A stretch of 64,000 bases of DNA from Actinomycetota bacterium (GCA_014238065.1 JABABU010000042.1:124001-188000); one strand, 5' to 3'; positions 34,999-44,180 are shown, counted from the stretch's first letter. A program made the numbers and translations. The notes: generated from the sequence alone by a model not told the origin.

Positions 34999-35238
34999 AT
35001 GAAGGTCTGGATCGATCAGGATTTGTGCACCGGCGATGGACTCTGCGAGGAGATCGCCCCAGACGTATTCACACTGCTCGACGACGGGCTTGCGTACGTC
35101 GTCGAGGGCGACAAGATCTTCTCGGATCCGGGTGGCGCCGCAGGGCTCGCGAACTTCCCTGACAGCCAGCTCGATGCAGTCATCGAGTCGGCCGAAGAGT
35201 GCCCGGGCGAGTGCATCTACATCGAGGCCGACGAATAG
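34999..35238 (+). CDS. Small ferredoxin (3Fe-4S type)
   Basis: This 79-residue electron carrier opens MKVWIDQDLCTGDGLCEEIAPDVF and has Cys10, Cys16 and a later Cys in EECPGECIY. The spacing CxxxxxC and the Asp at the second position (CTGDGLC) fit a single 3Fe-4S cluster like those serving P450s. No P450 or reductase is adjacent. AGAGG lies 11 bases before the ATG, a poor spacing. It stands alone between divergent mpa and the convergent MarP-like operon. Confidence 0.88.
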   Translation: MKVWIDQDLCTGDGLCEEIAPDVFTLLDDGLAYVVEGDKIFSDPGGAAGLANFPDSQLDAVIESAEECPGECIYIEADE

Positions 35239-35307
35239 CCGTCTCATCGGTAAGCGGTTCACTCAAGTGCCAGAGATCCCATCCGGGACATTTGAGCGTC
35301 TTCCACT

Positions 35308-36486
35308 TCAGCCGAGGCATTCGAGCGAATCCACCGCCGGGGGCTGGGTAGACATGTCGAGCGTGTCGAGGAGGGTCATGACTTCGGCGGTGGTGACTGC
35401 GTAGGCGACCTCGGTCGCATCTGGGGCGACGGCGAAAGCCACGCCGACAACCTCTCCGGCCGCGTTGACCAACGGGGCACCGCTGTCACCGAGTTCGAGC
35501 GAGACTGCTACCACCAGTACTTCCCTGATGGTGTCGACCGTGTCGTACAGGTCGCGTCCTCGAGCTCTGACGACCTCACTCACCCTGGCCGGAGCTATCC
35601 GGAGCCCTGAACCTCCGGGATGCCCGAAGACAGCGACAACTTCACCGGCGACACTTTCTCCGAAGAACAACGGCTGACGTCCGAGGTCCTCAGCGGACAG
35701 TACCGCCAGATCGCGTATCGGGTCGTAGGCGACGACGTCCGACGAATGGGCTTGGCCGTCGTTGTCGGTGACCCGTGTGCTGTTCGAGCCGGCAACCACA
35801 TGAGCGTTCGTGAGGACCAATCCGGGGGCGATGACGTAACCGGTTCCCTCTTGGAACCGGCCACACGACGCCGCCCAGACCCGCACGATCGAGTCGCTGA
35901 CGAGTTCCTCGACACGCGGCGACAGCTGGTGAGCAAGAGGGGCGGGACCAGGATCACCCATCACCGGCGATTCGGCGAACACCATCGGAAATGCATCATC
36001 TCCGACTGCGTGACGGAGTGCGCCAAGCGTGTCAGGCGGCGTTGGAAGTCGCTCGACGAAGGTGCGAGTCAGCAGCGAATCGTCGATCTGGTCAGCGGTC
36101 CAACCGGGCACCGCAGCCAGCGTCGGCACGAGCAACCAGAACATCACGAAAACGCCGAGGCCTCCGATGGCAGCTCCGGCGATCCGATCGCTGACCTCGA
36201 CTCGCTCTGGGATGCCAATCCGGAGTCGCTCTCCGATCATCAGCCCGAGCATCTGCCCGCCGGTCGCTGCAGCAACGAGCAACCCGAGTGCAGCCAGGAG
36301 CCTCCATGCGTCGTCAGCAGAACCCATCAGGGCGACAACGACAGGAATGAACCCGAATGCGAGAGCAACACCGACCGCCAGCCCTGACCAGGAAGCAGCA
36401 CGCGCTATGAAGCCGACTCGATATCCGCCGACACTCGCCGACACGAAGAAGAGCAGGATCAGTAGATCGAGCACCGTCACAACCAC
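35308..36486 (-). CDS. Membrane-anchored trypsin-like serine protease (MarP/CvpA type)
   Basis: This 392-residue protein has the architecture of mycobacterial MarP: four N-terminal membrane segments of CvpA type (LLILLFFVSASVGGYRVGF; VEVSDRIAGAAIGGLGV) then a secreted chymotrypsin-fold protease. The catalytic triad is His229 (LTNAHVV), Asp259 (DPIRDLAVL) and Ser335 (ELGDSGAPL). MarP guards against acid and oxidative stress by cleaving a cell-wall hydrolase. The start GTG 36486 lies after the trmI stop with a GAGG nearby, so it is likely the last gene of that operon. Confidence 0.88.
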   Translation of the reverse strand: MVVTVLDLLILLFFVSASVGGYRVGFIARAASWSGLAVGVALAFGFIPVVVALMGSADDAWRLLAALGLLVAAATGGQMLGLMIGERLRIGIPERVEVSDRIAGAAIGGLGVFVMFWLLVPTLAAVPGWTADQIDDSLLTRTFVERLPTPPDTLGALRHAVGDDAFPMVFAESPVMGDPGPAPLAHQLSPRVEELVSDSIVRVWAASCGRFQEGTGYVIAPGLVLTNAHVVAGSNSTRVTDNDGQAHSSDVVAYDPIRDLAVLSAEDLGRQPLFFGESVAGEVVAVFGHPGGSGLRIAPARVSEVVRARGRDLYDTVDTIREVLVVAVSLELGDSGAPLVNAAGEVVGVAFAVAPDATEVAYAVTTAEVMTLLDTLDMSTQPPAVDSLECLG

Positions 36487-36502
36487 GCCCCTCGCATCCT
36501 GG

Positions 36503-37303
36503 TCAGCCCAACATCCTCGCGTGAGTGAGGAAGCCGGTGTGCGCGACCATCCGATGGTCAGGCCGCACGCTGTAGCCGTCGATGTGCCAGGTTCTGTGCA
36601 GGACTTCCACGCTCTCGATCATGGCGTACGGTCCATTGTCGAGGGCTCGACGCGTCTGCGTCACCTGCATGATCGATGGGCTGTAGGTGACGATGATGCC
36701 GCCGCTCTTGAGTGAACCCTCGAGGTGCGGGATCACCTGCCATGGCTCGGGGAGGTCGAGCACGACGCGATCGAACCCGGTGTGCTCTATACCTTCATAG
36801 GCGTTCCGGATGAGCACCTCATAGCGAGTCAGAGCGTCCGTCCCGAGCAGTTCGCTGACGTTCTGCCTGGCCACGTCAGCGAAGTCTTCTCTGAGTTCGT
36901 AGCCCGTGACCACAGCTCCGGCCCGAACGAGCGTGGTCGAGAGTGCCCCGGAGCCAACGCCTGACTCCAGCACGCGAGCACCAGGGAAAATGTCGGCTTG
37001 GATCAGGATCGGGCCGAGATCCTTCGGGTAGATCACCTGCGCGCCACGGGGCATCTTCAGGATGTGATCGACGAGCGTCGGGCGTAGAGCGATGAACCTG
37101 GCTTCGGACTGCGAACGCACCTCTATGCCCTCGGGCTGACCGATGATCGCGTCGTGGCTGATGTGTCCTGCGTGGGAGTGAAAGTCGGAGCCCGGCTCGA
37201 GTTCGACGCGGTAGCGCCGCTGCTTCGAGTCGATGAGCATGATTCGCTCGCCAGCCGTGAGCGGACCACGCGACTCAGGGATCGGATCTTGAACGGAAGT
37301 CAC
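36503..37303 (-). CDS. trmI: tRNA (adenine-58-N1)-methyltransferase TrmI
   Basis: TrmI (266 aa) methylates N1 of A58 in the T-loop of tRNA using S-adenosylmethionine. MLIDSKQRRYRVELEPG opens the small N-terminal domain. The methyltransferase fold has VLESGVGSGALSTTLVRAG (SAM loop I), TGYELREDFA and VVLDLPEPWQVIPH. RALDNGPYAM and HIDGYSVRPDHRMV match TrmI. The same gene lies near the proteasome in mycobacteria. The start GTG 37303 overlaps the upstream stop as GTGA. Confidence 0.94.
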   Translation of the reverse strand: MTSVQDPIPESRGPLTAGERIMLIDSKQRRYRVELEPGSDFHSHAGHISHDAIIGQPEGIEVRSQSEARFIALRPTLVDHILKMPRGAQVIYPKDLGPILIQADIFPGARVLESGVGSGALSTTLVRAGAVVTGYELREDFADVARQNVSELLGTDALTRYEVLIRNAYEGIEHTGFDRVVLDLPEPWQVIPHLEGSLKSGGIIVTYSPSIMQVTQTRRALDNGPYAMIESVEVLHRTWHIDGYSVRPDHRMVAHTGFLTHARMLG

Positions 37304-37542
37304 TTCGCAGGACGACCGAGGCGGTCCTCGAGCAGGTGTCCGACCCTGAGGGCCTCGCCAGGCAGGAGCTCCTGGCTGAACAACACTTCACGCCTGCGTC
37401 CCCCGATTCTGGCCATGAAACGCACACCGCCGATGAGCACCGCCACAGCGAGCCAGATGCCGTTGCCCTTGGCCCCTCGTGACCATCCTTCATCGTTCAG
37501 ACGACGGAACCCACGTCCAAGCTGCTTGGCGACGAACTTCAT
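37300..37542 (-). CDS. Small membrane protein, 80 aa
   Basis: No family was recognised. A basic N-terminus (MKFVAKQLGRGFRRLNDEG) precedes one membrane helix (about 28-44, IWLAVAVLIGGVRFMARI) and a C-terminal amphipathic part (FSQELLPGEALRVGHLLEDRL). ATG 37542 shares a base with the upstream stop (TGATG) and its stop overlaps trmI, so it is translated in series. Confidence 0.75.
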   Translation of the reverse strand: MKFVAKQLGRGFRRLNDEGWSRGAKGNGIWLAVAVLIGGVRFMARIGGRRREVLFSQELLPGEALRVGHLLEDRLGRPAK

Positions 37543-37772
37543 CAGATTCGCACGATCTCGACCAGCGTGGTCTTCTTCTTGCCCTTCGAACGACCAAGCA
37601 AGAACACGAGGATCAAAACGACGATCAGCGCAACCGCAGCTCCGGTGACGGCTCCCCTCGTCAGACGTTGGGCAGTGTCGTTGATGTCGCCGGTGACCTC
37701 GCGAAACTTCGCTTCGATGTCGTCGCGCGAAATCAGGTCTTCTTCGTCAGCGGCCTTCGATCTCTTGCTCAC
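37542..37772 (-). CDS. Small membrane protein resembling DUF3618, 76 aa
   Basis: The start GTG 37772 overlaps the upstream stop as GTGA. The N-terminus is a charged helix (SRDDIEAKFREVTGDINDTA) like the DUF3618 pattern, then a membrane helix (TGAAVALIVVLILVFLLG) and a basic Lys-rich end (SKGKKKTTLVEIV). Such proteins accompany holin-like membrane proteins in actinobacteria. Function unknown; a longer frame exists upstream but reads through the holin gene in a shadow frame. Confidence 0.75.
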   Translation of the reverse strand: MSKRSKAADEEDLISRDDIEAKFREVTGDINDTAQRLTRGAVTGAAVALIVVLILVFLLGRSKGKKKTTLVEIVRI

Positions 37773-38116
37773 GCGTTTCCTCCACTGGACTTCACGATCG
37801 CCCGTGCCGACAACGCCATCACCAGGATTCCCGCGAACATCATGATGAAGTAAGGGATCCACGACAGGCTGCCGGTGAACCAGCTTCCGGTCTCGGTCTG
37901 CAGCGCACGCAAACCCGCGAGCAGCATCAGCAACGCGCCGATGGCGAGAAAGACCGAGCCAGCCACACCCATCGCGATGAAGCGGCCCACGTCTCTGAAC
38001 GGCCCCAGCGTTTCCTGGCGGGCGTATGCCTTCAGCATGTCGACGAGCTCTTTCACGTCGCCGGTCAGACCGGAGAGTGACGTCTTTTCGTCCTTCGCTG
38101 ACTTCTTGTCGGCCAC
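37769..38116 (-). CDS. Actinobacterial holin-X-like membrane protein (PF07332 type), 115 aa
   Basis: The pattern is that of the phage_holin_3_6 / actinobacterial holin-X family. An acidic/Lys N-terminus (SLSGLTGDVKELVDMLKAYARQE) lies before two membrane helices (GRFIAMGVAGSVFLAIGALL; IPYFIMMFAGILVMALSA). The family name comes from phage but these chromosomal copies are not proven holins. The start is GTG 38116 with GGAGG six bases before it. It heads the chain holin-X, DUF3618-like, 80-aa protein, TrmI, MarP. Confidence 0.78.
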   Translation of the reverse strand: MADKKSAKDEKTSLSGLTGDVKELVDMLKAYARQETLGPFRDVGRFIAMGVAGSVFLAIGALLMLLAGLRALQTETGSWFTGSLSWIPYFIMMFAGILVMALSARAIVKSSGGNA

Positions 38117-38202
38117 CCGATCCTCCGCTGCTTGCGGGCGTGAACATTGCGCTCAGCAAGCTTGCCATGCGCCGGCACCATTTCGCGCGACAGATTTCGA
38201 GA

Positions 38203-38841
38203 TCAGCCGTCCGTCGGTGGCGCGGTACGCATTCGCAATAGCTCAACTGCTTCTGTCACGACCTGATGTACGAGACGCAGACGGCCGACAACACTTGCTG
38301 CCTCGAGACAGCGGTACGTGTCGAACGGTCCGACCGGGGTCATCTGCAACGCCTGATACCCAAGAACGGTCGGATCGGATGACAATTCTATGAGCGGATC
38401 CGGCCCTCCGAGTCGAAGCTCCTCGGCCAGCCGAAGTGCGGCTCTCACCGCGGTAGCGACCTGCGACGAAAGTTCGGCGATCTCTTCGGGTGCTCCGTCG
38501 TCCTGGTCAGGAAACCGCACCGTCATCGCACGGGGAAAAGGGTCGTCATCGAGCCAGTCGGTCACCTGTATCCGCTGGGTGCCGACGCAGAGAAGACCGT
38601 ATCGCCCGTCAGGGGCTTCCTGGAACTGATCGATGCGGGCGAGGCAGCCGACAGGAAGCCTGTCGTCGCCGCCGCCAACCTCGTGTCCCCGTTCGATCAG
38701 CACGACACCGAACTCCTCTTGTTCGAGAAGACAATGTTTGATCATCGCCCGATAGCGCGGCTCGAACACGTGCAACGGCATCGTTGCAGTTGGTACCAGC
38801 ACCGTTCCGAGGGGAAACATCGGGGTCTCGACGGCGTTCAT
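38203..38841 (-). CDS. LON substrate-binding-domain protein
   Basis: This 212-residue protein is the N-terminal (substrate-recognition) domain of Lon without ATPase or protease. METPMFPLGTVLVPTATMPLHVFEPRYRAM and GVVLIERGHEVGGGD are typical, as is GRYGLLCVGTQRIQV and a C-terminal helix bundle. It may bind unfolded or specific proteins. ATG 38841 follows GGAG at 7 bases and lies one base from the dacB stop, so the two are coupled. Confidence 0.85.
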   Translation of the reverse strand: MNAVETPMFPLGTVLVPTATMPLHVFEPRYRAMIKHCLLEQEEFGVVLIERGHEVGGGDDRLPVGCLARIDQFQEAPDGRYGLLCVGTQRIQVTDWLDDDPFPRAMTVRFPDQDDGAPEEIAELSSQVATAVRAALRLAEELRLGGPDPLIELSSDPTVLGYQALQMTPVGPFDTYRCLEAASVVGRLRLVHQVVTEAVELLRMRTAPPTDG

Positions 38842-38842
38842 T

Positions 38843-40315
38843 TCACTGCTCCACATCACTCGAACGGTCGGGAAGGCTCACGTCGGCAACCTCGATGTCG
38901 AGTGTTACGGCGAAAAGATCGGCCGCCAGGCTGTCCTGCAGATCGAATCCGACACGCGAGTTCAGCGGAGTGCCGTTCAACAGTTGGGCAAAAGTCACGA
39001 TGGTTCCATCGACCGACTCGACCCATCCGGCGAATCCGTTCACGTTGTTCAGCAGACCAGTCTTGGCATGCAGATGACCTGCAACGTCAGTGTCGCCAAA
39101 GCGATGGCTGATGGTTCCGCTCTCGGCCGCGACCGCAAGTCCCGCTCCGATTGTCGAGTCGGGCCCTGCGAGTTCCAGCAACTCGGCAAGCACAGCGCAC
39201 GTCACCAGGTTGCCACGATCGAGACCTGAGCCATCAACAACCACGAGCCCGGACACATCGAATCCAGCTTCACGTGCCACGTCGAAGACGACCTCGGCCC
39301 CGCCGCCGGTCGTGCCGAGCCCGTCCCTGCGATACCCCATCTCCTTCATCAGCGACTCTGCCGTATTGTTGTCGGACTCGCGCAGCATCTGTTGCACCAT
39401 CTCGCCGATCGTCGGGCTGTCGATCGAGGCGAACTCCAAGGCGTCGCTAGGGACGTCGCCCCGCCTGGTGGCCCCATCGACTCTGACGCCTCTGCGGTTC
39501 AGCTCGCGGTCGAGCACCTGGCCCGCGTAGATGGCTGGGTCCTTGGCGTACACCCTTGCCGGTTCCCACTCTGAGAACCCGTCATTGACTGTGAGGGCGC
39601 CGATTGGGCCCGAGTTGAACTGCGTCAGATAACGGTCGGGCCAACTCTCGACGAACCGAACCTTGTCATAACGGTCGTCGTTCACCACGATTCTGCCCCT
39701 GACCCGCGTGACTCCGGTCTCGGCGATGGCGTCTGCTAGCGCTTCCAGCGACGTGCGAAGCTGCGGCTGGCGCCGGTACGCGTCGGCGTATGGCTGTTGG
39801 GCGAGCATCGGATCGCCGCCGCCGACGAGCACGAGGTTCCCCTTGATCTCTCCAGCCACGACCTCCGCTGTCGTCAGGACCCGCGTCGTGAGTCTCTCGT
39901 CCGGCCCTATCGTGTCGAGCACTGCCTTCGCAGTGAGCAACTTCTGCACCGAGGCAGGAATCAGGGCCGCGGCGGTTCCAGTGTGGAGAACTTCACGCCC
40001 GTCGATACGGACCGAGAGGCATGCCGGGTCTGGATAGTCACCACCGAGTCCTGCCACCGCCTCGACAGCTTTTCTTCGCAGCACCGGCTCGAGCAACACA
40101 CCCGGTGCCCTTCGTACCGACAAAAGATCGGTCGGCCCCTTGCCGATGTCGCCTTCAGGGGCAAGCTGCTGAACAGCCTCGACCAAAACCGTGGCATCGA
40201 CAGCCTGCAGATCGCGGCGTTTGTCTTTGGACGCGATGACCGGAACGATCACCAGGAGTGCAACGGTGATCGTACCGATGACAGCGATGATCCACGAGAT
40301 CACCCGACTGGACAT
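38843..40315 (-). CDS. dacB: D-alanyl-D-alanine carboxypeptidase/endopeptidase (PBP4, S13 family)
   Basis: This 490-residue penicillin-binding protein trims peptidoglycan. An N-terminal membrane anchor or signal (ISWIIAVIGTITVALLVIVPVI) precedes the S13 domain: SxxK is PASVQKLL (Ser122, Lys125), SDN is RESDNNTAE and KTG is HAKTGLLNN. The long insert between SxxK and SDN is typical of PBP4. The start ATG 40315 lies after the acyl-CoA synthetase stop (40326) with an 10-base gap. A 35-codon longer frame exists upstream but is shadow sequence. Confidence 0.9.
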   Translation of the reverse strand: MSSRVISWIIAVIGTITVALLVIVPVIASKDKRRDLQAVDATVLVEAVQQLAPEGDIGKGPTDLLSVRRAPGVLLEPVLRRKAVEAVAGLGGDYPDPACLSVRIDGREVLHTGTAAALIPASVQKLLTAKAVLDTIGPDERLTTRVLTTAEVVAGEIKGNLVLVGGGDPMLAQQPYADAYRRQPQLRTSLEALADAIAETGVTRVRGRIVVNDDRYDKVRFVESWPDRYLTQFNSGPIGALTVNDGFSEWEPARVYAKDPAIYAGQVLDRELNRRGVRVDGATRRGDVPSDALEFASIDSPTIGEMVQQMLRESDNNTAESLMKEMGYRRDGLGTTGGGAEVVFDVAREAGFDVSGLVVVDGSGLDRGNLVTCAVLAELLELAGPDSTIGAGLAVAAESGTISHRFGDTDVAGHLHAKTGLLNNVNGFAGWVESVDGTIVTFAQLLNGTPLNSRVGFDLQDSLAADLFAVTLDIEVADVSLPDRSSDVEQ

Positions 40316-40325
40316 CTCGAGCAAC

Positions 40326-41792
40326 CTAGGAGGCCCGCGCGGCCCGGTGAAGCACCGTCCGCCACACGGCATCGAGGGCGGCCACCGCCCGATTGGATGA
40401 CGGGTAACAGAATCGACCACTGGTCCTGACCGCCGCAGGACCGGAGTTGGAAGGGTTGGTAACGGCGAGTTCTGTCGCAGTCAGGATCGGCTTGCCGGTC
40501 GCGACGCTGATGTCACATGCCGCAGCGGCGTAGCGCTCGTCTTGGCGTTCGTGGAACTCGACGATGCGGCCGGTGCCGTGCTCGGGATAGTACGGGCCGG
40601 TCTTCATCAGTGTTGCCTGGTTCGTCTGTATCCCAAGACCGATGTACACGATCGCATCCACGTCGGGGTGCTCTGCGATCATCTGCATGACCTCGGGGAT
40701 CGTGTCTCTGGTCTCGGCCCCGGCCAGATCGACCGGATTGCTCCTGCTCCATCGGGGCGGCAACTTCGCGTCGATCGCATCGCGAAGATCGGCGGGTAGG
40801 TCCATGAGGGTCAGTGACGACCGGTGAATCGCGTCTGCGGTCACCACGCCCCAGCCGCCTGCTGTGGTGAGAACGCAGGTGTTCGGTCCTTTCGGAAGCG
40901 GCTGCGTTGCGAACGTCGCCGCGATGTCAAATGCCGATTCGATGGTCGGAGCTCTCACCACGCCTGCCTGCGCGCACATCCCGTCGAAAACGGCATCGTC
41001 CGCGGCCAGGGCCCCGGTGTGGCTGGCAGCAGCCTGCGCCCCGCCTGCGGTCGCCCCGCCTCTGACGACAACGAGCGGCATCTTCTCGGCGATGGTCCTG
41101 AATCGCTCGTAGAGCTCGCGGCCGTCACCGACACCCTCGATGTACGCGAGGCCGACCGATGTTGCCTCGTCGCCGGCGAAGTACTCGAGGTAGTCGCCGA
41201 CCGTGACCTGCGCAGCGTTACCGGCCGACACGGCTCGGCTGATGCCGATGCCAGAAGCGGTCGCATAGTTCATGAACGAGGACACGAAATTTCCGGACTG
41301 ACTTGCGAGTCCGATCCCACCTGCCGGTGGATACGGCGCAACGATCTGGGCACAGAGGTTGCTCGGGGTCGACACGACACCCTGGCCGTTCGGCCCGGCA
41401 ACCAACATGTCGAGCTCTTCTGCTACCGCAACAAGTTGATCCTGGGCCCGCTGACCACTTTCGCCGGCCTCTCCGTAGCCGGCGTTGGTGAGGAACACTG
41501 CTTTTGCTCCCTTGCGATGAGCAGCACGAAGCAGATCCAGACTCGTCGACGCCGGCGTGCAAACGAAGACGAGGTCAAACGAGCCGTCATCGAGGTCGTC
41601 GAGCGATGCGACCGTCTCGATACCGAGGACAGTCTCACCGTTCAGGTTCGTGGCCTGGACGCGACCCTGGTACCCACCACGCAGAATGTTGTGTAAAGAC
41701 ACGAACCCGAACTTGCCAGGGTGCGAGGACGCACCGGCAACGACGACGCCCTTGGGATCGAACAGCGCATCGAAGTGGACCCGACCCACCAT
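40326..41792 (-). CDS. ADP-forming acyl-CoA synthetase, alpha (CoA-binding) subunit
   Basis: This 488-residue protein resembles the CoA-binding/ligase subunit of acetate-CoA ligase (ADP-forming). The Rossmann start is GVVVAGASSHPGKFGFVSLHNI. GLASQSGNFVSSFMNYA is the ligase-type loop and ASHTGALA holds the His expected to be phosphorylated. Such enzymes turn acyl-CoA into acid plus ATP, or the reverse. ATG 41792 shares a base with the ATP-grasp stop (TGATG), so the subunits are coupled. Confidence 0.88.
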   Translation of the reverse strand: MVGRVHFDALFDPKGVVVAGASSHPGKFGFVSLHNILRGGYQGRVQATNLNGETVLGIETVASLDDLDDGSFDLVFVCTPASTSLDLLRAAHRKGAKAVFLTNAGYGEAGESGQRAQDQLVAVAEELDMLVAGPNGQGVVSTPSNLCAQIVAPYPPAGGIGLASQSGNFVSSFMNYATASGIGISRAVSAGNAAQVTVGDYLEYFAGDEATSVGLAYIEGVGDGRELYERFRTIAEKMPLVVVRGGATAGGAQAAASHTGALAADDAVFDGMCAQAGVVRAPTIESAFDIAATFATQPLPKGPNTCVLTTAGGWGVVTADAIHRSSLTLMDLPADLRDAIDAKLPPRWSRSNPVDLAGAETRDTIPEVMQMIAEHPDVDAIVYIGLGIQTNQATLMKTGPYYPEHGTGRIVEFHERQDERYAAAACDISVATGKPILTATELAVTNPSNSGPAAVRTSGRFCYPSSNRAVAALDAVWRTVLHRAARAS

Positions 41793-42451
41793 CAGACGGA
41801 CAATTCAACGAGTGCGTCGACTGCAACCGGCCGGCCGTCGCTGACGATCAGAGGATTGAGATCGGCCGAAACCAGGTCGTCGCGGGCCATTGCTGCTGCC
41901 GACAACCCCGTGAGCACGCCGATAAGCGCCTGACGATCGACTTCCGGCTCGCCCCTGAACGGTCCGAGGAACTTCTGCGCCTCGAGACCGTCGATCATCT
42001 CGCAGGCATCGACGACGGAAATCGGCACTAGCCTGAACACGACATCCGCCACCACCTCGGCCAACACTCCACCGACACCGAGCATCACGGTCATACCGAA
42101 AATGGGGTCGAGATGAAGTCCGGCGATCAACTCTCGATGGCCCGTTACCATCGGGGCAACGAGCAGCGCAACACGACCGTCGTCGGGAGTCGCCAGGGCC
42201 AACAGCTCTGACGCTGCTGCCTCCACTGCGGAGGTGTCGCCGAGGTTCAGCCGCACCAGACCTCGCTCGGTCTTGTGAGAGATGGTGTCGCCGCACAGCT
42301 TCACGACAACGGGAAACCCCAGTTCAGCGGCAGCTTCGACAGCATCGGACGTGCCTGACACAACGCGTTCTGGCGCGAACGGAACGTCGTGCTCCGCCAG
42401 CAGTGCCTTGGAATCGGCCTCCGAGAGCGTGCGGGTCTCTGCTGTGTGCAT
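41792..42451 (-). CDS. ADP-forming acyl-CoA synthetase, beta (ATP-grasp) subunit
   Basis: This 219-residue ATP-grasp protein is the nucleotide-binding half. LSEADSKALLAEHDVPF and GFPVVVKLCGDTISHKTERG are the ATP-grasp lid and Lys region, and FGMTVMLGVGGVLAEVVADV and ADLNPLIV complete the metal site. ATG 42451 follows TACCGT by 7 bases, so this operon has its own leaderless promoter between the phosphonate transporter and itself. Substrate acyl group unknown. Confidence 0.88.
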   Translation of the reverse strand: MHTAETRTLSEADSKALLAEHDVPFAPERVVSGTSDAVEAAAELGFPVVVKLCGDTISHKTERGLVRLNLGDTSAVEAAASELLALATPDDGRVALLVAPMVTGHRELIAGLHLDPIFGMTVMLGVGGVLAEVVADVVFRLVPISVVDACEMIDGLEAQKFLGPFRGEPEVDRQALIGVLTGLSAAAMARDDLVSADLNPLIVSDGRPVAVDALVELSV

Positions 42452-42458
42452 CGACGCG

Positions 42459-42464
42459 ACGGTA
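42459..42464 (-). promoter_or_regulatory. Leaderless-type -10 (TACCGT) for the acyl-CoA synthetase operon
   Basis: TACCGT lies 7 bases before ATG 42451, matching pafA. It sits in the 47-base gap after the last transporter gene. Confidence 0.45.
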
Positions 42465-42498
42465 GTACGCAGATACGGGCGCGTATGCGACAGCGAAA

Positions 42499-43374
42499 TC
42501 AGCGGTTCAGCGAGGTTCCGAGCAGGTCGTCGATTGTGGCCGCGCCCCTCCGATCCGGTGTGGTCCCCGCAATGATGCGCCGCCTCACTCCCGCGGACAC
42601 GGTGTCGATGATCACAACAACCACGACCGTCACGATGAGCACGGCGCCGACGCCGTCGAAGTCACGGAAATTCAGGAGAGCGACCAGTTCGGCTCCGACG
42701 CCACCTGCACCGATCATGCCCAGCACAGCAGATGCCCTGACGTTGATCTCGAACCGGAACAGCCAATACGACGTGATGGTGGGAAGCACCTGGGGCAGCA
42801 CGCCCCAACGCATACCAGACGCCCATCGACCGCCACACGCTTCGACGGCCTCCAGCGGTCCGGCGTCGATGCTCTCGATGGCCTCGGTCGACAACTTCCC
42901 GAGGGTGCCGACCGAGTGAAGCCCGATGGCCAGCGCCCCGGCCCAAGGGCCGAGACCCGTCACCCCGAGAAGCACGACGGCAACGATCAGTTCAGGGACC
43001 GCCCGGATCGCGTTGAACAGCTGACGTGTCGGAACGCGGATCCACATCGGAGCCACGTTTGTGGCGGCGAGAAACGCCAGGGGAAGTGACAGCACCGCAG
43101 CGATCGTGGTGCCGATCCAAGCTATGTAGACCGACTCGAAAACCTTACCCAGCACGCCTCGTTCGAACTCGGTCGCAAAGTCGGGTGGAAACATCAGGCT
43201 GAACACACCCCACGCGTCGGAAGGTGCCGATGCCAATCGGGACAAGGTGATGTCGAGCCCGGTGATTGACCACCCCAGAGCTACCCCGAACAGCAGCACG
43301 GTTGCGAACCGCTGAATCTTGTGATTCGGCCTGCTCGGGCGTGTCGTCGGCCTGTCCAGCGCAGGAGCCGACAT
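42499..43374 (-). CDS. phnE: Phosphonate-type ABC transporter permease 2 (PhnE)
   Basis: This 291-residue permease has a PhnE pattern: FESVYIAWIGTTIAAVLSLPLAFLAATNVAP, then RAVPELIVAVVLLGVTGLGPWAG and the cytoplasmic loop EAVEACGGRWASGMRWGVLPQVLPTI that docks on the ATPase. The start ATG 43374 shares a base with the upstream permease stop (TGATG). It is the second of two different permeases, so the channel is probably a heterodimer. Confidence 0.9.
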   Translation of the reverse strand: MSAPALDRPTTRPSRPNHKIQRFATVLLFGVALGWSITGLDITLSRLASAPSDAWGVFSLMFPPDFATEFERGVLGKVFESVYIAWIGTTIAAVLSLPLAFLAATNVAPMWIRVPTRQLFNAIRAVPELIVAVVLLGVTGLGPWAGALAIGLHSVGTLGKLSTEAIESIDAGPLEAVEACGGRWASGMRWGVLPQVLPTITSYWLFRFEINVRASAVLGMIGAGGVGAELVALLNFRDFDGVGAVLIVTVVVVVIIDTVSAGVRRRIIAGTTPDRRGAATIDDLLGTSLNR

Positions 43375-44180
43375 CAGACCAGCCGCTTTCTGATAGCCAC
43401 CGAGATCTGCTCGATCGCGACCACCACGGCGAAGATGATGAGCAGCATTCCGAGGATCCTGTCGAACCGGAAGAACTGTCGCTGCGTCTCGACGACCCTT
43501 CCCACGCCGCCGGCACCGACCAGGCCAAGTACCAGACTTGCCCTGATGTTCAACTCGAAGACATACAACGCGTAGGCCACATAGGCAGGGAACACCGTCG
43601 GTAAGACACCGGTGGTGACGGCAGGCGCGTGGCGCCCGCCTGCAGCCCGCGCCGCTTCCAGTGGTCGATCGTCGGCGGCATCGATGGTCTCGCTGAAGAG
43701 CTTGACCATCACTGCCAGCGAGAAAACCGACAACGCCCACGATCCTGCGAAGGCACCGATGCCGATGGCGGTCACGAGTAATTTGGCCCAGAACAGATCA
43801 GGCACCGCGCGCACGACATTCATGACCGCCTTCGACGCGTAGTACACGACACGATTCGGTGTCGTGAGCCGCGACATGGCGAACGAGATCGGCAGGGCCA
43901 ACCCACAGCCGATGATGGTCGCCACGATGGCGATCTGGAAAGTCTCGACAAGCGGCCCGAGAACGTTGCCCTCATCAAGTACCCAGTCCCAGGGAACAGG
44001 CCAGAACTTCTCCCACAGCGGGTTGGTCCAGATCTCCCAGAATGTCGAGAACGTGAAGCCGACCTGATCGGCCGCAAAGACGGTGAATCCGGCGACCGCA
44101 GAAGCGACGAAAAAGAATCGGGCTCTTCGACGCGGCCGAACGGGGCGCTTGACCTCGCCGGTCACGCCTGCGGTGGTCAC
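43374..44180 (-). CDS. phnE: Phosphonate-type ABC transporter permease 1 (PhnE)
   Basis: This 268-residue permease has an N-terminal helix (ARFFFVASAVAGFTVFAADQ) and a core with FQIAIVATIIGCGLALPISFAMSRL, VRAVPDLFWAKLLVTAIGIG and the coupling loop EAARAAGGRHAPAVTTGVLPTVFP. The start GTG 44180 overlaps the PhnC stop as GTGA. Confidence 0.9.
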   Translation of the reverse strand: MTTAGVTGEVKRPVRPRRRARFFFVASAVAGFTVFAADQVGFTFSTFWEIWTNPLWEKFWPVPWDWVLDEGNVLGPLVETFQIAIVATIIGCGLALPISFAMSRLTTPNRVVYYASKAVMNVVRAVPDLFWAKLLVTAIGIGAFAGSWALSVFSLAVMVKLFSETIDAADDRPLEAARAAGGRHAPAVTTGVLPTVFPAYVAYALYVFELNIRASLVLGLVGAGGVGRVVETQRQFFRFDRILGMLLIIFAVVVAIEQISVAIRKRLV

